Positions 7,614 to 16,675 of a stretch of 27,834 nucleotides of DNA are shown one piece after another (the first letter of the stretch is position 1; the number at the start of each line of letters is the position of its first letter). Origin of the DNA: Alphaproteobacteria bacterium UBA3002 (GTDB lineage: Bacteria > Pseudomonadota > Alphaproteobacteria > Rickettsiales > UBA3002); the NCBI GenBank assembly GCA_002346425.1, contig DDZS01000059.1:68426-96259 (forward strand), written 5' to 3'. The translations under genes were made by a program, and so were the position numbers. The notes beneath the pieces were generated by a model. It had not been told where the DNA came from, did no database searches, and worked only from the letters and a program-made list of their open reading frames with translations.

Positions 7614-8594
7614 ATGAGATATTTCTCACCCTGGCTGCGCCTTTTCTGTATCAGCAGTGTGCTCGCCACCCCGGCAGTCGCTGCACCCGGCATCGGCGCT
7701 ACGGTCGATCGCTTATCCAGTCAGGTGGCCCGCATGGAAGCCCGCCTGCAGCAAATGGAAACACAAAAAGGCAGCCCAACACAGGCAGCCAATCTACAAG
7801 TCGAGATGGATGCATTGCGCGAAGAAATGAGCAATATGCGCGGCCGTATCGAACAAGTCGAATATTCGCAAAAACAATTAGCCGAAACGATGAACCGTCT
7901 GGAAAAAGACGTTGATGCGCGTTTGGGGCTGCTTGAACAAAATGCCGTAAGCGGCGCAGCTCCCGTTATTGGCGACGAGATGGGCGGCGCGCCGGTGATT
8001 GACGATGAAGCGGCAGACGAAGCCTTCGCCGCACCGGTCATCGAAGAAGAAGTAACCGTAGAAGAGCCCACGCCAGAACCGACGCGGGAAACCGAAACCA
8101 CGCCGGTCGTGGAAGAATCTGTTCCCGAAGAGCCACAAACGCCAGTGGTACTGGATGAACCGGGAGACCTTACCCAGCAAGCCGGGGAGTTACCCCCCTC
8201 CCCTTTTCCGAGCTCGCGGGAACAATATAACGCCGCATTCACCGCGCTCAATCAAGGCAGTTTCGCAGAAGCGGAGAATCTGTTTCGCGATTTTACCCGC
8301 CGCTATCCCGATAGCAGCCTGATTGGTAACGCGTGGTATTGGCTCGGCGAAAGTTATTATGCGCGCAGCCAGTATGATGATGCGATTCGCCAATTCCGTC
8401 AGGGATTCCAGATTATGCCGAAAGGCCCGAAAGCGCCGGATAACCTGCTAAAAATGGGCATGGCGCTGGCTCGCACGGATCAAACCGCAGAAGCCTGTAC
8501 CGTTTTTAAGCAATTGCTGACGAATTATGCGCAATTTAGCAGCGTGGTCAAACAAACCGCGCTGAAAGAACAAGCCAAGCTGAACTGCCAGTGA
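7614..8594 (+). CDS. cpoB: Cell division coordinator CpoB (YbgF)
   Basis: A periplasmic protein of about 326 residues that works with Tol-Pal to coordinate outer-membrane constriction and peptidoglycan synthesis. In order it has a signal peptide ending near AVAA, a coiled coil starting at VDRLSSQVARMEARLQQME, an acidic Pro/Glu-rich linker with three APVI-type repeats, and a C-terminal TPR domain (YNAAFTALNQGSFAEAE onward, with the family's YWLGESYY). I chose ATG 7614 because GAGGG lies 11 bases upstream; an ATG at 7593 in the same frame would add seven residues but has no good ribosome binding site. It follows pal closely and overlaps tilS by four bases (GTGA). Confidence 0.93.
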   Translation: MRYFSPWLRLFCISSVLATPAVAAPGIGATVDRLSSQVARMEARLQQMETQKGSPTQAANLQVEMDALREEMSNMRGRIEQVEYSQKQLAETMNRLEKDVDARLGLLEQNAVSGAAPVIGDEMGGAPVIDDEAADEAFAAPVIEEEVTVEEPTPEPTRETETTPVVEESVPEEPQTPVVLDEPGDLTQQAGELPPSPFPSSREQYNAAFTALNQGSFAEAENLFRDFTRRYPDSSLIGNAWYWLGESYYARSQYDDAIRQFRQGFQIMPKGPKAPDNLLKMGMALARTDQTAEACTVFKQLLTNYAQFSSVVKQTALKEQAKLNCQ

Positions 8595-9661
8595 TCGATC
8601 TAGCGGCCTATCTAAACCGCGCATTACCTGAACTTTTCTTAACCAGCCCTTCGCAACTTGCCGTTGCCTGCTCCGGCGGTGCGGATAGTTTGGCATTAGC
8701 GTGTTTGCTGCATGACTGGGGCACACGCCATGCGGTTTCTGTGACCGCGCTGATATGCAATCACGGGTTGCGCCCCACTTCTGCGGCAGAAGCAGACCAA
8801 ACCCGACGGGCCTTAGCGGCGCGCGGCATCGATACTGCCCTCCTCTCCTTAGTGCTACACGAAGGCCCCGCGCTCCAAGCGCGCGCGCGCGATGCGCGCT
8901 ACGCGGCAATGGCGCACTGGTGCCAGCACCACGAGGTGAAGCATCTATTTACGGCGCATCATGCCGATGACCAAATGGAAACCTTTCTGTTCCGCTTGTT
9001 ACGCCACAGCGGCCCGCTAGGCCTTGCCGGAATGAGTGCGGTGCACTCTCTGGGTGGCGTCCACCACGTGCGCCCCCTTTTGGCAATCCGCAAAGCATCG
9101 CTCGTCGATTATCTTCGCAATGCTAGTATCCAATGGGTAGAGGATCCGTCGAATCAAAACCCGCGTTTCACACGGGTGCGCATCCGCCGCTGGCTAGCCC
9201 ATCAACCCGAGACCACGCATCAACGACTGCAAGCCGTAATTCGCCGCTATGGGGAGCACCGCATCGCGGTAGAATCCGCCATGCGCGACCTAATGACGCA
9301 GCGGGTAGGTGTGACGCCTGAGCGTCTGCACCTCCCCGCCGATCTGCTCGCGCACCCGCTGGCCACGGAGATTTTGCAGCGTTGTCTCATGCATCTGGGT
9401 GGCGGTCGCACGCCGCCCCGTGGGCCAGAGCTGGCACGCCTTCTCGCTCATCTACAAAGCGGTAATACTGATAAGCGCACCCTGCATCATTGCCAGTTGC
9501 AGCCCCGCGGGGATGGCTGGGACATCACACCCCAGCCCGGCCTTGAAGCAACGTCCGGCCTTTCCCATATAAAAGGTGTTGAAAACCCGCAGCCTTTGCT
9601 GCACGCTACACGCGCCTACCCCTTGCTTCCCGAGCGTTTCGTGTTGCCAGTGGAGGCTTAA
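8591..9661 (+). CDS. tilS: tRNA(Ile)-lysidine synthetase TilS
   Basis: A 356-residue N-type ATP pyrophosphatase that converts the wobble cytidine of tRNA-Ile(CAU) to lysidine, changing its reading from AUG to AUA. The PP-loop SGGADS lies at 28-33. Further family marks are CNHGLRP, TAHHADDQMETFLFRLLRHSG and the WVEDPSNQNPRFTRVRIR segment. It is shorter than the E. coli enzyme; the C-terminal region after about residue 300 is poorly conserved by eye. The GTG start overlaps the cpoB stop by four bases, so translation is probably coupled. Confidence 0.95.
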   Translation: MIDLAAYLNRALPELFLTSPSQLAVACSGGADSLALACLLHDWGTRHAVSVTALICNHGLRPTSAAEADQTRRALAARGIDTALLSLVLHEGPALQARARDARYAAMAHWCQHHEVKHLFTAHHADDQMETFLFRLLRHSGPLGLAGMSAVHSLGGVHHVRPLLAIRKASLVDYLRNASIQWVEDPSNQNPRFTRVRIRRWLAHQPETTHQRLQAVIRRYGEHRIAVESAMRDLMTQRVGVTPERLHLPADLLAHPLATEILQRCLMHLGGGRTPPRGPELARLLAHLQSGNTDKRTLHHCQLQPRGDGWDITPQPGLEATSGLSHIKGVENPQPLLHATRAYPLLPERFVLPVEA

Positions 9662-9672
9662 CGAGGAGACGC

Positions 9673-11607
9673 ATGTCCAGCATGACGAAAAATATTCTGA
9701 TCTGGGTCGGTATTTTTATCGGCTTGATGATCATTTACCAAATGCTTGCCGGGTCGATGGAACCGGAAAATCAGCAACAATTGGTCTATTCTGACTTTCT
9801 GAACAAAGTCGAAAGCGGCGACATTTCCGATGTCACGATCCGCCAATCCGCAGATGAAGGCACGAAAATTACTGGCCACTTCTCTGACCAGACTCCGTTT
9901 AAGACGCAAGGACTGGAAGACCCGAATCTGGTGAAAATGCTGAACGATAACAATGTGCGCATCGCAGCGGCACCGGCGGATACCTCCGGTAGCTTCTGGG
10001 GCATTCTGCTTTCTTCCTGGCTCCCTTTCCTGATTTTGATCGGCGTCTATATTTTCTTCATGCGTCAGATGCAGGGCGGTGGTGGTCGCGGTGGTGCGAT
10101 GGGTTTTGGCAAATCGCGCGCGCGCATGCTGACCGAAATGAGCGAAAAGGTCACCTTTGAAAATGTTGCAGGCGTCGACGAGGCCAAAGAAGAACTGGTC
10201 GAAATTGTCGATTTCCTGAAAGACCCACAAAAGTTTCAAAAGCTCGGCGGGAAAATCCCTAAAGGCTGTTTGCTTGTGGGCCCTCCGGGAACTGGTAAAA
10301 CCTTGCTGGCGCGTGCCATTGCGGGCGAAGCGGGTGTGCCATTCTTTACCATTTCCGGCTCGGACTTTGTCGAAATGTTTGTCGGTGTCGGTGCCAGCCG
10401 TGTACGCGATATGTTTGAACAGGGTAAGAAAAACGCACCCTGCATCATCTTCATCGACGAGATCGATGCGGTCGGTCGTCACCGTGGCGCCGGTATGGGC
10501 GGCGGTAATGACGAGCGCGAACAAACACTCAACCAGTTACTGGTCGAGATGGATGGGTTTGAAGCCAATGAAGGGGTGATTCTGATCGCCGCGACCAACC
10601 GTCCCGACGTGCTCGACCCTGCCTTGTTACGCCCGGGACGTTTCGATCGCCAAATCGTCGTGCCAAACCCCGATATCGAGGGCCGCACCAAGATTCTATC
10701 CGTGCATCTGAAAAAAGTGCCGAAGGCGCCTGATGTCGATGCCGAGATTATCGCCCGCGGCACACCCGGTTTCTCCGGAGCCGATCTCGCCAATCTGGTC
10801 AATGAAGCGGCACTTCTTGCTGCGCGACGTGACAAAAAAGTCGTCACTATGGCCGAGCTGGAAGATGCCAAGGACAAAGTGATGATGGGCGCGGAACGCA
10901 AATCCATGGTCATGAAAGACGAAGAGAAAAAAATGACCGCCTATCACGAAGCCGGTCACGCGCTCGTGGGTCTAGCCTGCCCCGCATCCGACCCGATTCA
11001 CAAAGCCACCATCATTCCGCGTGGGCGTGCGCTGGGTATGGTGATGCGCCTGCCGGAATCGGATAAAATTTCGTATAAACGCGATAAAATGTACGCCGAT
11101 TTGGCAGTCGCGATGGGCGGACGTGTGGCTGAAGAATTGATTTTCGGTTACGATCAGGTCTCTTCCGGCGCCTCTTCCGACATTCAATATGCCACACGCC
11201 TGGCACGCGCCATGGTTTCTGAATGGGGTATGAGCGACAAGCTCGGGCCCGTGCATTATTCCGATGAAACCTCTGAGCCTTTCTTAGGTCAGGCGATGGG
11301 ACGTGGCGGCTCGCATATCTCTTCCGAAACCATGCGTATCGTCGAAGACGAAATTCGCGCGCTGGTCGATGGGGCGCATGAAAAAGCTAAACGCATTTTA
11401 ACCGAGCGAAATGACGACCTGCATAAATTAGCGCAGGCGTTGCTGGATTACGAAACACTGAGCGGTCAGGAAATTCAGGACCTGCTGGATGGTAAGGAAA
11501 TCGAGCGGCCGGATTTGCATACGATTAAAAAGCCGGCGCGAAAATCTTCCCTGCCTTCGCGACGTAAAAAAATCGACGACGAAGAGACGAAAGAGCAGGA
11601 TGACTAA
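9673..11607 (+). CDS. ftsH: ATP-dependent zinc metalloprotease FtsH
   Basis: A 644-residue membrane-anchored AAA+ protease, an essential quality-control enzyme that degrades membrane and short-lived cytoplasmic proteins, including the LPS enzyme LpxC in relatives. Two transmembrane segments (about 7-26 and 110-129) flank a periplasmic domain. The AAA domain has Walker A GPPGTGKT (203-210), Walker B with D262/E263, and the second region of homology NRPDVLDPALLRPGRFDR. The zinc site is HEAGH (425-429). The tail is Lys/Arg-rich, then acidic. A GAGGAG site lies just before the start; its last eight bases overlap glmM. Confidence 0.98.
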   Translation: MSSMTKNILIWVGIFIGLMIIYQMLAGSMEPENQQQLVYSDFLNKVESGDISDVTIRQSADEGTKITGHFSDQTPFKTQGLEDPNLVKMLNDNNVRIAAAPADTSGSFWGILLSSWLPFLILIGVYIFFMRQMQGGGGRGGAMGFGKSRARMLTEMSEKVTFENVAGVDEAKEELVEIVDFLKDPQKFQKLGGKIPKGCLLVGPPGTGKTLLARAIAGEAGVPFFTISGSDFVEMFVGVGASRVRDMFEQGKKNAPCIIFIDEIDAVGRHRGAGMGGGNDEREQTLNQLLVEMDGFEANEGVILIAATNRPDVLDPALLRPGRFDRQIVVPNPDIEGRTKILSVHLKKVPKAPDVDAEIIARGTPGFSGADLANLVNEAALLAARRDKKVVTMAELEDAKDKVMMGAERKSMVMKDEEKKMTAYHEAGHALVGLACPASDPIHKATIIPRGRALGMVMRLPESDKISYKRDKMYADLAVAMGGRVAEELIFGYDQVSSGASSDIQYATRLARAMVSEWGMSDKLGPVHYSDETSEPFLGQAMGRGGSHISSETMRIVEDEIRALVDGAHEKAKRILTERNDDLHKLAQALLDYETLSGQEIQDLLDGKEIERPDLHTIKKPARKSSLPSRRKKIDDEETKEQDD

Positions 11608-12961
11608 GCTTTTCGGTACGGATGGGATTCGTGGGCTGGCGAACAGCTCACCCATGACTGCGGAACTGGCGCTAAAAGTCGGTATGGCCGCTGGTCACGC
11701 CTTTAACCGCGGTAAACATCGCCATCGCGTGGTGATTGCCAAGGATACCCGGCTGTCTGGTTATATGGTCGAGAATGCGCTGACTGCAGGCTTTCTCTCC
11801 GTTGGCATGCATGTGTATCTGGTCGGCCCCCTACCCACTCCCGGTGTTGGCATGCTAACCCGCTCCATGCGCGCTGATCTGGGCGTCATGATTTCCGCGT
11901 CGCATAACCCCTATCACGATAACGGGATCAAACTGTTTGGACCGGACGGCGAAAAACTCTCTGATGACATTCAACAACAAATTGAGGATCTCATCGCGGG
12001 GGATTTAACCGCGTGCCTCGCCGAGCCCGAACGCATCGGCCGCGCCCGTCGTATTGACGATGCGAAAGGCCGCTATATCGAATTCGTGAAAGCCACGTTC
12101 CCTAAAGAACTTACCCTCAAAGGGCTCAAAATTGTGATCGATTGCGCGAATGGGGCGGGCTATGAAGTCGGCCCAACTATCCTGTGGGAACTGGGCGCAG
12201 AAGTGATTCAAATGGGCGTTGACCCCGATGGGTTTAACGTCAACGAAGCCTGCGGTTCGACACATCCGGAAGCGCTGTGTGCGCGCGTGATTACCGAAGG
12301 GGCAGATCTGGGCATCGCGCTCGATGGCGATGCCGATCGGGTGATTATGTGCGATGAAAAAGGGCAATTGATCGATGGCGACCATCTGATGGCGATGATT
12401 GCTGCGCGCTGGCATCAGACCGGAGAGCTGCAAGGCGGCGGCATCGTTTCGACCCAGATGGCGAATCTCGGTTTAACCAATTATTTAAAACGGCTGGGAC
12501 TGGAATTGCACCGCGCGAAAGTCGGTGACCGCTACGTGGTCGAAATGATGAAAGAAAAGGGCTGCAATCTCGGTGGCGAACCGTCCGGCCATGTGATCTT
12601 AAGCGATTATTCCACCACGGGCGATGCTTTGATTGCCGCATTGCAGGTGCTGGCCCTAATGCTGACCGATGGGCGCAGTTTAAGCAAAGCTTCACGCCTG
12701 TTCGACCCGGTACCGCAAGTGCTGGTTAATGTCCGGTATGCGAGTGGCGAGCCTTTGGAAGACGCCAATGTAAAAGACGCCATTGCCAATGCCGAATCAA
12801 CCTTGGGCGAAAAGGGTCGCGTCTTTATCCGCAAATCAGGCACCGAACCGCTGATTCGCGTCATGATTGAAGGTGAAAGCGAAAGCCGGATTCGCGAATT
12901 GGCGAATGGCATTGCCGAAGCTGTCAGCGCCACGCAGAAACCGAAACTGGCCACGGGCTAA
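11600..12961 (+). CDS. glmM: Phosphoglucosamine mutase
   Basis: A 453-residue alpha-D-phosphohexomutase converting glucosamine-6-phosphate to glucosamine-1-phosphate for UDP-GlcNAc, and so peptidoglycan and LPS. It starts with the family's FGTDGIRG. The phosphoserine loop SASHNP has active S101 (positions 99-104), the metal site is DGDADR (242-247), the sugar loop GEPSGH, and the phosphate-binding end RKSGTEPLIRVM. The chosen ATG lies inside the ftsH 3' end (eight-base overlap), matching the family's N terminus; a longer upstream reading is out of family. Its stop shares one base with the thiD start (TAATG). Confidence 0.97.
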   Translation: MTKLFGTDGIRGLANSSPMTAELALKVGMAAGHAFNRGKHRHRVVIAKDTRLSGYMVENALTAGFLSVGMHVYLVGPLPTPGVGMLTRSMRADLGVMISASHNPYHDNGIKLFGPDGEKLSDDIQQQIEDLIAGDLTACLAEPERIGRARRIDDAKGRYIEFVKATFPKELTLKGLKIVIDCANGAGYEVGPTILWELGAEVIQMGVDPDGFNVNEACGSTHPEALCARVITEGADLGIALDGDADRVIMCDEKGQLIDGDHLMAMIAARWHQTGELQGGGIVSTQMANLGLTNYLKRLGLELHRAKVGDRYVVEMMKEKGCNLGGEPSGHVILSDYSTTGDALIAALQVLALMLTDGRSLSKASRLFDPVPQVLVNVRYASGEPLEDANVKDAIANAESTLGEKGRVFIRKSGTEPLIRVMIEGESESRIRELANGIAEAVSATQKPKLATG

Positions 12962-13752
12962 TGCTACCGCGCATTTTGGTCATCGCCGGGTCGGATTCGA
13001 GCGGCGGCGCGGGCATTCAGGCCGATATCAAAACCATTACGATGCTCGGGGGGTATGCGATGACCGCGATCACCGCTCTCACCGCCCAAAATACCTGCGG
13101 TGTGCAGCACATCACTATTACCGAACCCGACATGTTAAGTGCGCAAATCGATGCATGCGTTGAAGATATTGGCGTCGACGTGATCAAAACCGGAATGATT
13201 CCCGATGCGGCCAGTTTAAGCATCGTGCGCGATACGATTAGCCGCCTCCAGCGCCCTGTTGTGTTCGATCCGGTGATGGTTGCCAGTAGTGGCGCGACCT
13301 TACAGCAGGCCGGGTTGCAGGAAGCCTTGTTGGACATGTTGCCTTTGTTAGAAGTTATCACACCTAACATCCCCGAAGCACAGACACTTACTGGCCTACC
13401 CATTTCAACGCGAGAGGGTATGGAAACCGCCGCGCAGGCATTGCGTGCGAAAGGTGCGCGTGCGGTGGTATTGAAGGGTGGGCATTTACCGGGAGAATCA
13501 GTCGTTGATCTGCTTCTCACGACGGAGGGGCCCACTTGGTTAGAGCAACCCCGCATCGAGACGCGCCATACCCATGGCACAGGCTGTACGCTTGCTTCCG
13601 CGATTGCGACGTATCTGGGCCTTGGTCATACGCTAGAGCAAGCCGTGCGTCATGCTCAAGCTTATGTGTATCAGGCTATTGCGGACGCGCCGGGTCTGGG
13701 CGAGGGATATGGGCCGCTGCATCACGCGCATCCCCTACATGCGTCTGGATAA
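12961..13752 (+). CDS. thiD: Hydroxymethylpyrimidine / phosphomethylpyrimidine kinase
   Basis: A 263-residue ribokinase-fold enzyme that phosphorylates HMP and HMP-phosphate for the pyrimidine half of thiamine. The substrate loop IAGSDSSGGAGIQADIKT begins near residue 6, followed by GGYAMTAITALTAQNT, the FDPVMVASSG segment, and the anion-hole GTGCT with C209. Length is normal. The ATG overlaps the glmM stop by one base, so it is the last gene of this operon. The final 77 bases overlap the convergent hydrolase gene. Confidence 0.95.
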   Translation: MLPRILVIAGSDSSGGAGIQADIKTITMLGGYAMTAITALTAQNTCGVQHITITEPDMLSAQIDACVEDIGVDVIKTGMIPDAASLSIVRDTISRLQRPVVFDPVMVASSGATLQQAGLQEALLDMLPLLEVITPNIPEAQTLTGLPISTREGMETAAQALRAKGARAVVLKGGHLPGESVVDLLLTTEGPTWLEQPRIETRHTHGTGCTLASAIATYLGLGHTLEQAVRHAQAYVYQAIADAPGLGEGYGPLHHAHPLHASG

Positions 13753-14539
13753 ACTGATCGATATCATCGACCAGCGGCGAATCTGATAATCCAAACGCGG
13801 CGAAAGGCCGCATGATGCCATAATGCCCGGTATCGGGATAGAAAATCACCCGATTCGGTATCGTGTTACTATCCAAGGCATCGGCTAGTTTCGTAGTATT
13901 TAACGGCATAACTGTCGTGTCATCCGTCCCATGGAGCAATAATGTGGTGGGCATATTGTGTGTTACATACGTTCCTACATGCATTTCTGCGATTGGGTCG
14001 GCACTCGCAAAAATCCGTTTGTATTTTTCTTCCTTGGGAATAAACGCATACGGCCCGGCAAGGCCGATTGCCAGATCGGCGGGCGCGCCCTGCGCCACGG
14101 CCATTAATGCATTATAGGCACCGGCAGAATGCCCCATTGCAATGAGTGGTACATCGGTTTGTTTCCGTAGCCAATGTAGTGCAAGTTTGCTGTCTTCGAC
14201 GAAAACGGGAAACGCAACTTCGGGCGATAATCGGTAATCGATCACCGCGACCTGATAGCCGCGCTTTACCAATGTATCGGCGACGAAGGCATAGTCTGAT
14301 TTATCACCGAATGTCCAGCCGCCGCCATAAAAGAAGGCAATCAGCGGTCTGTCCTCGGCTTCACCATACCAATCTAACCGTTGCCGCGATTCTGGGCCAT
14401 AGGCGACATCATCGCGGCTTTTCTCAACCGAGACGGGCTGGTTGGCTAACCACAATGCCGCATCGGTGCATGCCGTCGCCAGCCCAAGCGATAGAGCCAG
14501 TAGCGCGGTGCGGGTTACATAGGCAATAGCGGTGACCAA
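13676..14539 (-). CDS. Alpha/beta-hydrolase (esterase-like) with N-terminal export signal
   Basis: A 287-residue carboxylesterase-type hydrolase. The oxyanion-hole motif FYGGGW ends at 75, the nucleophile elbow is GHSAG with Ser138, the acid is in GTDD (206-207) and the catalytic His is in DTGHYG (His239). The N terminus is hydrophobic and ends in LATAC24, a marginal lipobox, so it may be a lipoprotein or periplasmic enzyme. The only start ahead of this signal is TTG at 14539, two codons after an in-frame stop and 25 bases inside the tolB end, implying coupled translation. The last 25 residues are antisense to the thiD end and may be a non-native tail. Substrate unknown. Confidence 0.85.
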   Translation of the reverse strand: MVTAIAYVTRTALLALSLGLATACTDAALWLANQPVSVEKSRDDVAYGPESRQRLDWYGEAEDRPLIAFFYGGGWTFGDKSDYAFVADTLVKRGYQVAVIDYRLSPEVAFPVFVEDSKLALHWLRKQTDVPLIAMGHSAGAYNALMAVAQGAPADLAIGLAGPYAFIPKEEKYKRIFASADPIAEMHVGTYVTHNMPTTLLLHGTDDTTVMPLNTTKLADALDSNTIPNRVIFYPDTGHYGIMRPFAAFGLSDSPLVDDIDQFIQTHVGDARDAAAHIPRPDPARPQ

Positions 14540-15810
14540 GCCGGATCAGACGCGTCAGTTGGGGTCGGCACTTCACGCAGATTCTGCCCGGTGACATCCA
14601 CCGAGTAGAGACGCGAACGCCCCACTTGGCGCGATGAAGACGGCCATTGGCGCGAGAAGATGATCACGCGGCCATTCGGGGCCCAAGTTGGGCCTTCATC
14701 TAGCCAGCTTTCAGTGAGCAGGCGCTCGCCCGAGCCGTCGGTGCGCATCACGCCGATATAGAATTTGCCACGCAGCATTTTAGTGAACGCAATCAGATCA
14801 CCGCGCGGTGACCATACGGGCGTCCCGTAGCGGCCTTCACCGAAGCTGATGCGTTTGGCACCGCCACCACCAGCGCTCATAATGTAAATCTGCTGACTGC
14901 CACCACGATCGGATTCAAAGGCAATCTCACGGCCATCCGGTGAGTAGCTTGGAGATGTATCAATACCCGGGCTGTTGGTCAGCTGGTTTTGGCCGCCATT
15001 GCGCAGATTCACTTCGACGATTTCGGTATTCCCGCCATCGGCAATCGACATCACCATTTTGCTGCCATCCGGGCTGAAGCGCGGCGCGAAGCTCATACCG
15101 CGGAAAGTTCCGAGCGATTGCTCACGGCCGGTTTGCAGATTCCGCAAATACACACGCGGTGTTTTATTTTTGTAGGACATGTATAAAATATCCTGGCTGC
15201 TAGGCGAGAAACGCGGCGTCAGCACAAGGTCAGCACCATCGGTCAGGAATTTATGGTTTTCACTATCCTGATCCATAATTGCCAGACGTTTGACACGTTT
15301 CGTTGCCGGGCCACTTTCTGCCACATAGACAATACGCGAATCAAAATAGCCATCTTCGCCAGTTAAGCGTTTATAGATTTCATCGGCGATCAGATGCGCC
15401 GTGCGGCGCCAGTTGCGGTCAAAGGTGTTGAATTCTTTCCCGGCTACTTGCTGTTCAATCGCGGTATCCCACAGGCGGAAATTCACCACCATTTTATCGC
15501 CATTCACCTGCACACCGCCGGTCACCAGCGCTTGCGCACTGATCTGCCGCCAATCGGCGAAGCGTGGCACGGTGGCACCGTCGGTAATTTGTTGAATGAA
15601 GGCTTGCTTATCGATCGCGCGGAACAGGCCAGAGCGTTCCAGATCGGCTTTAATGACATTGGCAATCTCACGACCGCGTTGGGTATCGCCCAGATCGGTA
15701 ATGGCCACCGGCACCGGCTCCATATGGCCGCGGGTGATGTCGATGCGCAACTGCGCCGAAGCGGCGGAAGCGACGAGAATTAAACTAACAAAGGCTACAA
15801 AAGCGCGCAT
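14515..15810 (-). CDS. tolB: Tol-Pal system beta-propeller protein TolB
   Basis: A 431-residue periplasmic protein. A signal peptide is cleaved near ASA-Q20. It is followed by the N-terminal TolB domain (LRIDITRGHMEPVPVAI onward) and a six-bladed propeller visible as repeated PRFSPDG, PSYSPDGREIAFESDRGG and PVWSPRGDLIAFTK blades. TolB binds Pal and is released by TolA and the proton motive force. A GGAGAT ribosome binding site precedes the ATG; the 56-base gap to tolA holds no clear terminator. The gene is followed by the overlapping hydrolase rather than pal, which is the unusual feature here. Confidence 0.97.
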   Translation of the reverse strand: MRAFVAFVSLILVASAASAQLRIDITRGHMEPVPVAITDLGDTQRGREIANVIKADLERSGLFRAIDKQAFIQQITDGATVPRFADWRQISAQALVTGGVQVNGDKMVVNFRLWDTAIEQQVAGKEFNTFDRNWRRTAHLIADEIYKRLTGEDGYFDSRIVYVAESGPATKRVKRLAIMDQDSENHKFLTDGADLVLTPRFSPSSQDILYMSYKNKTPRVYLRNLQTGREQSLGTFRGMSFAPRFSPDGSKMVMSIADGGNTEIVEVNLRNGGQNQLTNSPGIDTSPSYSPDGREIAFESDRGGSQQIYIMSAGGGGAKRISFGEGRYGTPVWSPRGDLIAFTKMLRGKFYIGVMRTDGSGERLLTESWLDEGPTWAPNGRVIIFSRQWPSSSRQVGRSRLYSVDVTGQNLREVPTPTDASDPAWSPLLPM

Positions 15811-15866
15811 GCATATCTCCTGCGGTTAAAGCGTCGTGGGTAATGTAAGGCATTGCCATAAAAAGT

Positions 15867-16667
15867 CTAGTAGAGCATCTCGCGCGGATCGAAATTCAGC
15901 TCCAAATCTTTCCATGTCTGGTATTTATCTGCCGGTAGGTTTTTAAGCGGACTACATAATTGTACCGCGCGTAGGGCACTATCCGCCGCTGCGCGGAAAA
16001 TCGGGTCTGAGGTATAGCGCCCGGCCTGCGCCTTAGTGATGCCCGCCTGTTTCACCGAACCATCCGCATTCATCAACACGCGCACAATCACGCTTAATGT
16101 GTAATCGCCCCGTACTCCCGCTGGCATGCGCCAGCATTTGGCGAACTGACTGCGAATCGCATCTTTCTCGCTGATCGATAGCGGTTTACCCGGATCGTAA
16201 TTATCCGACTTGCTTTTGGTACTGGCAGGCTCTTCTTTTTCCGGCTTCTTTTCCGTCTCTTCCGTTTTTTCTGCCTCTTTCGGGGTCAGGTCTTTCAACA
16301 CTTCTTCCGGTTTCGGCTCAGGTTTTTTCGGCTTCGGCTCTTCTTTTTTGGGCTCTGGCTTCGGTTCATCTTTCGGTTTTTCCGGCAGCGGCTCGGGTTC
16401 CGGTTCCGGCTCGTCAGGCATAGGCGCCGGTTTTGGTTGCGCTTTCGGCTTCTCCTGCTCGACGGGTTTCGGCTTCACCTCTTCCTTATCGCGGACCGGC
16501 AATTGCGATTTCTTTAAATTACTGACGTCGGAAATCGGTACCATTTCGACCGAGAGCGCCATAGGCGTGGGCTCCTCGTCCCATTTCGAAAGCAATGGGA
16601 AGCCAAAGGCCATGATTAACAGCATGGCCAGATGCAGTAGGATAGAAAAGGTCAGGCCGCGTTGCAT
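15867..16667 (-). CDS. tolA: Tol-Pal system protein TolA
   Basis: A 266-residue inner-membrane protein linking TolQR to TolB and Pal. One N-terminal transmembrane helix (about 6-26) is followed by a Pro/Glu/Lys-rich linker (about 62-147) and a TolA/TonB-like C-terminal domain (about 165-266). That domain has C178 and C238, probably the conserved disulfide. The linker is the PE/PK type, resembling TonB, not the long Ala-rich helix of E. coli TolA, and the protein is shorter than that one. It lies eight bases after tolR in the tol operon. Confidence 0.93.
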   Translation of the reverse strand: MQRGLTFSILLHLAMLLIMAFGFPLLSKWDEEPTPMALSVEMVPISDVSNLKKSQLPVRDKEEVKPKPVEQEKPKAQPKPAPMPDEPEPEPEPLPEKPKDEPKPEPKKEEPKPKKPEPKPEEVLKDLTPKEAEKTEETEKKPEKEEPASTKSKSDNYDPGKPLSISEKDAIRSQFAKCWRMPAGVRGDYTLSVIVRVLMNADGSVKQAGITKAQAGRYTSDPIFRAAADSALRAVQLCSPLKNLPADKYQTWKDLELNFDPREMLY

Positions 16668-16675
16668 GCGGATCG

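Noticed and set aside
11489..11599. A 37-codon N-terminal extension of GlmM inside ftsH
   Set aside because: It is an out-of-frame reading of the FtsH basic tail; the family N terminus begins at 11600.
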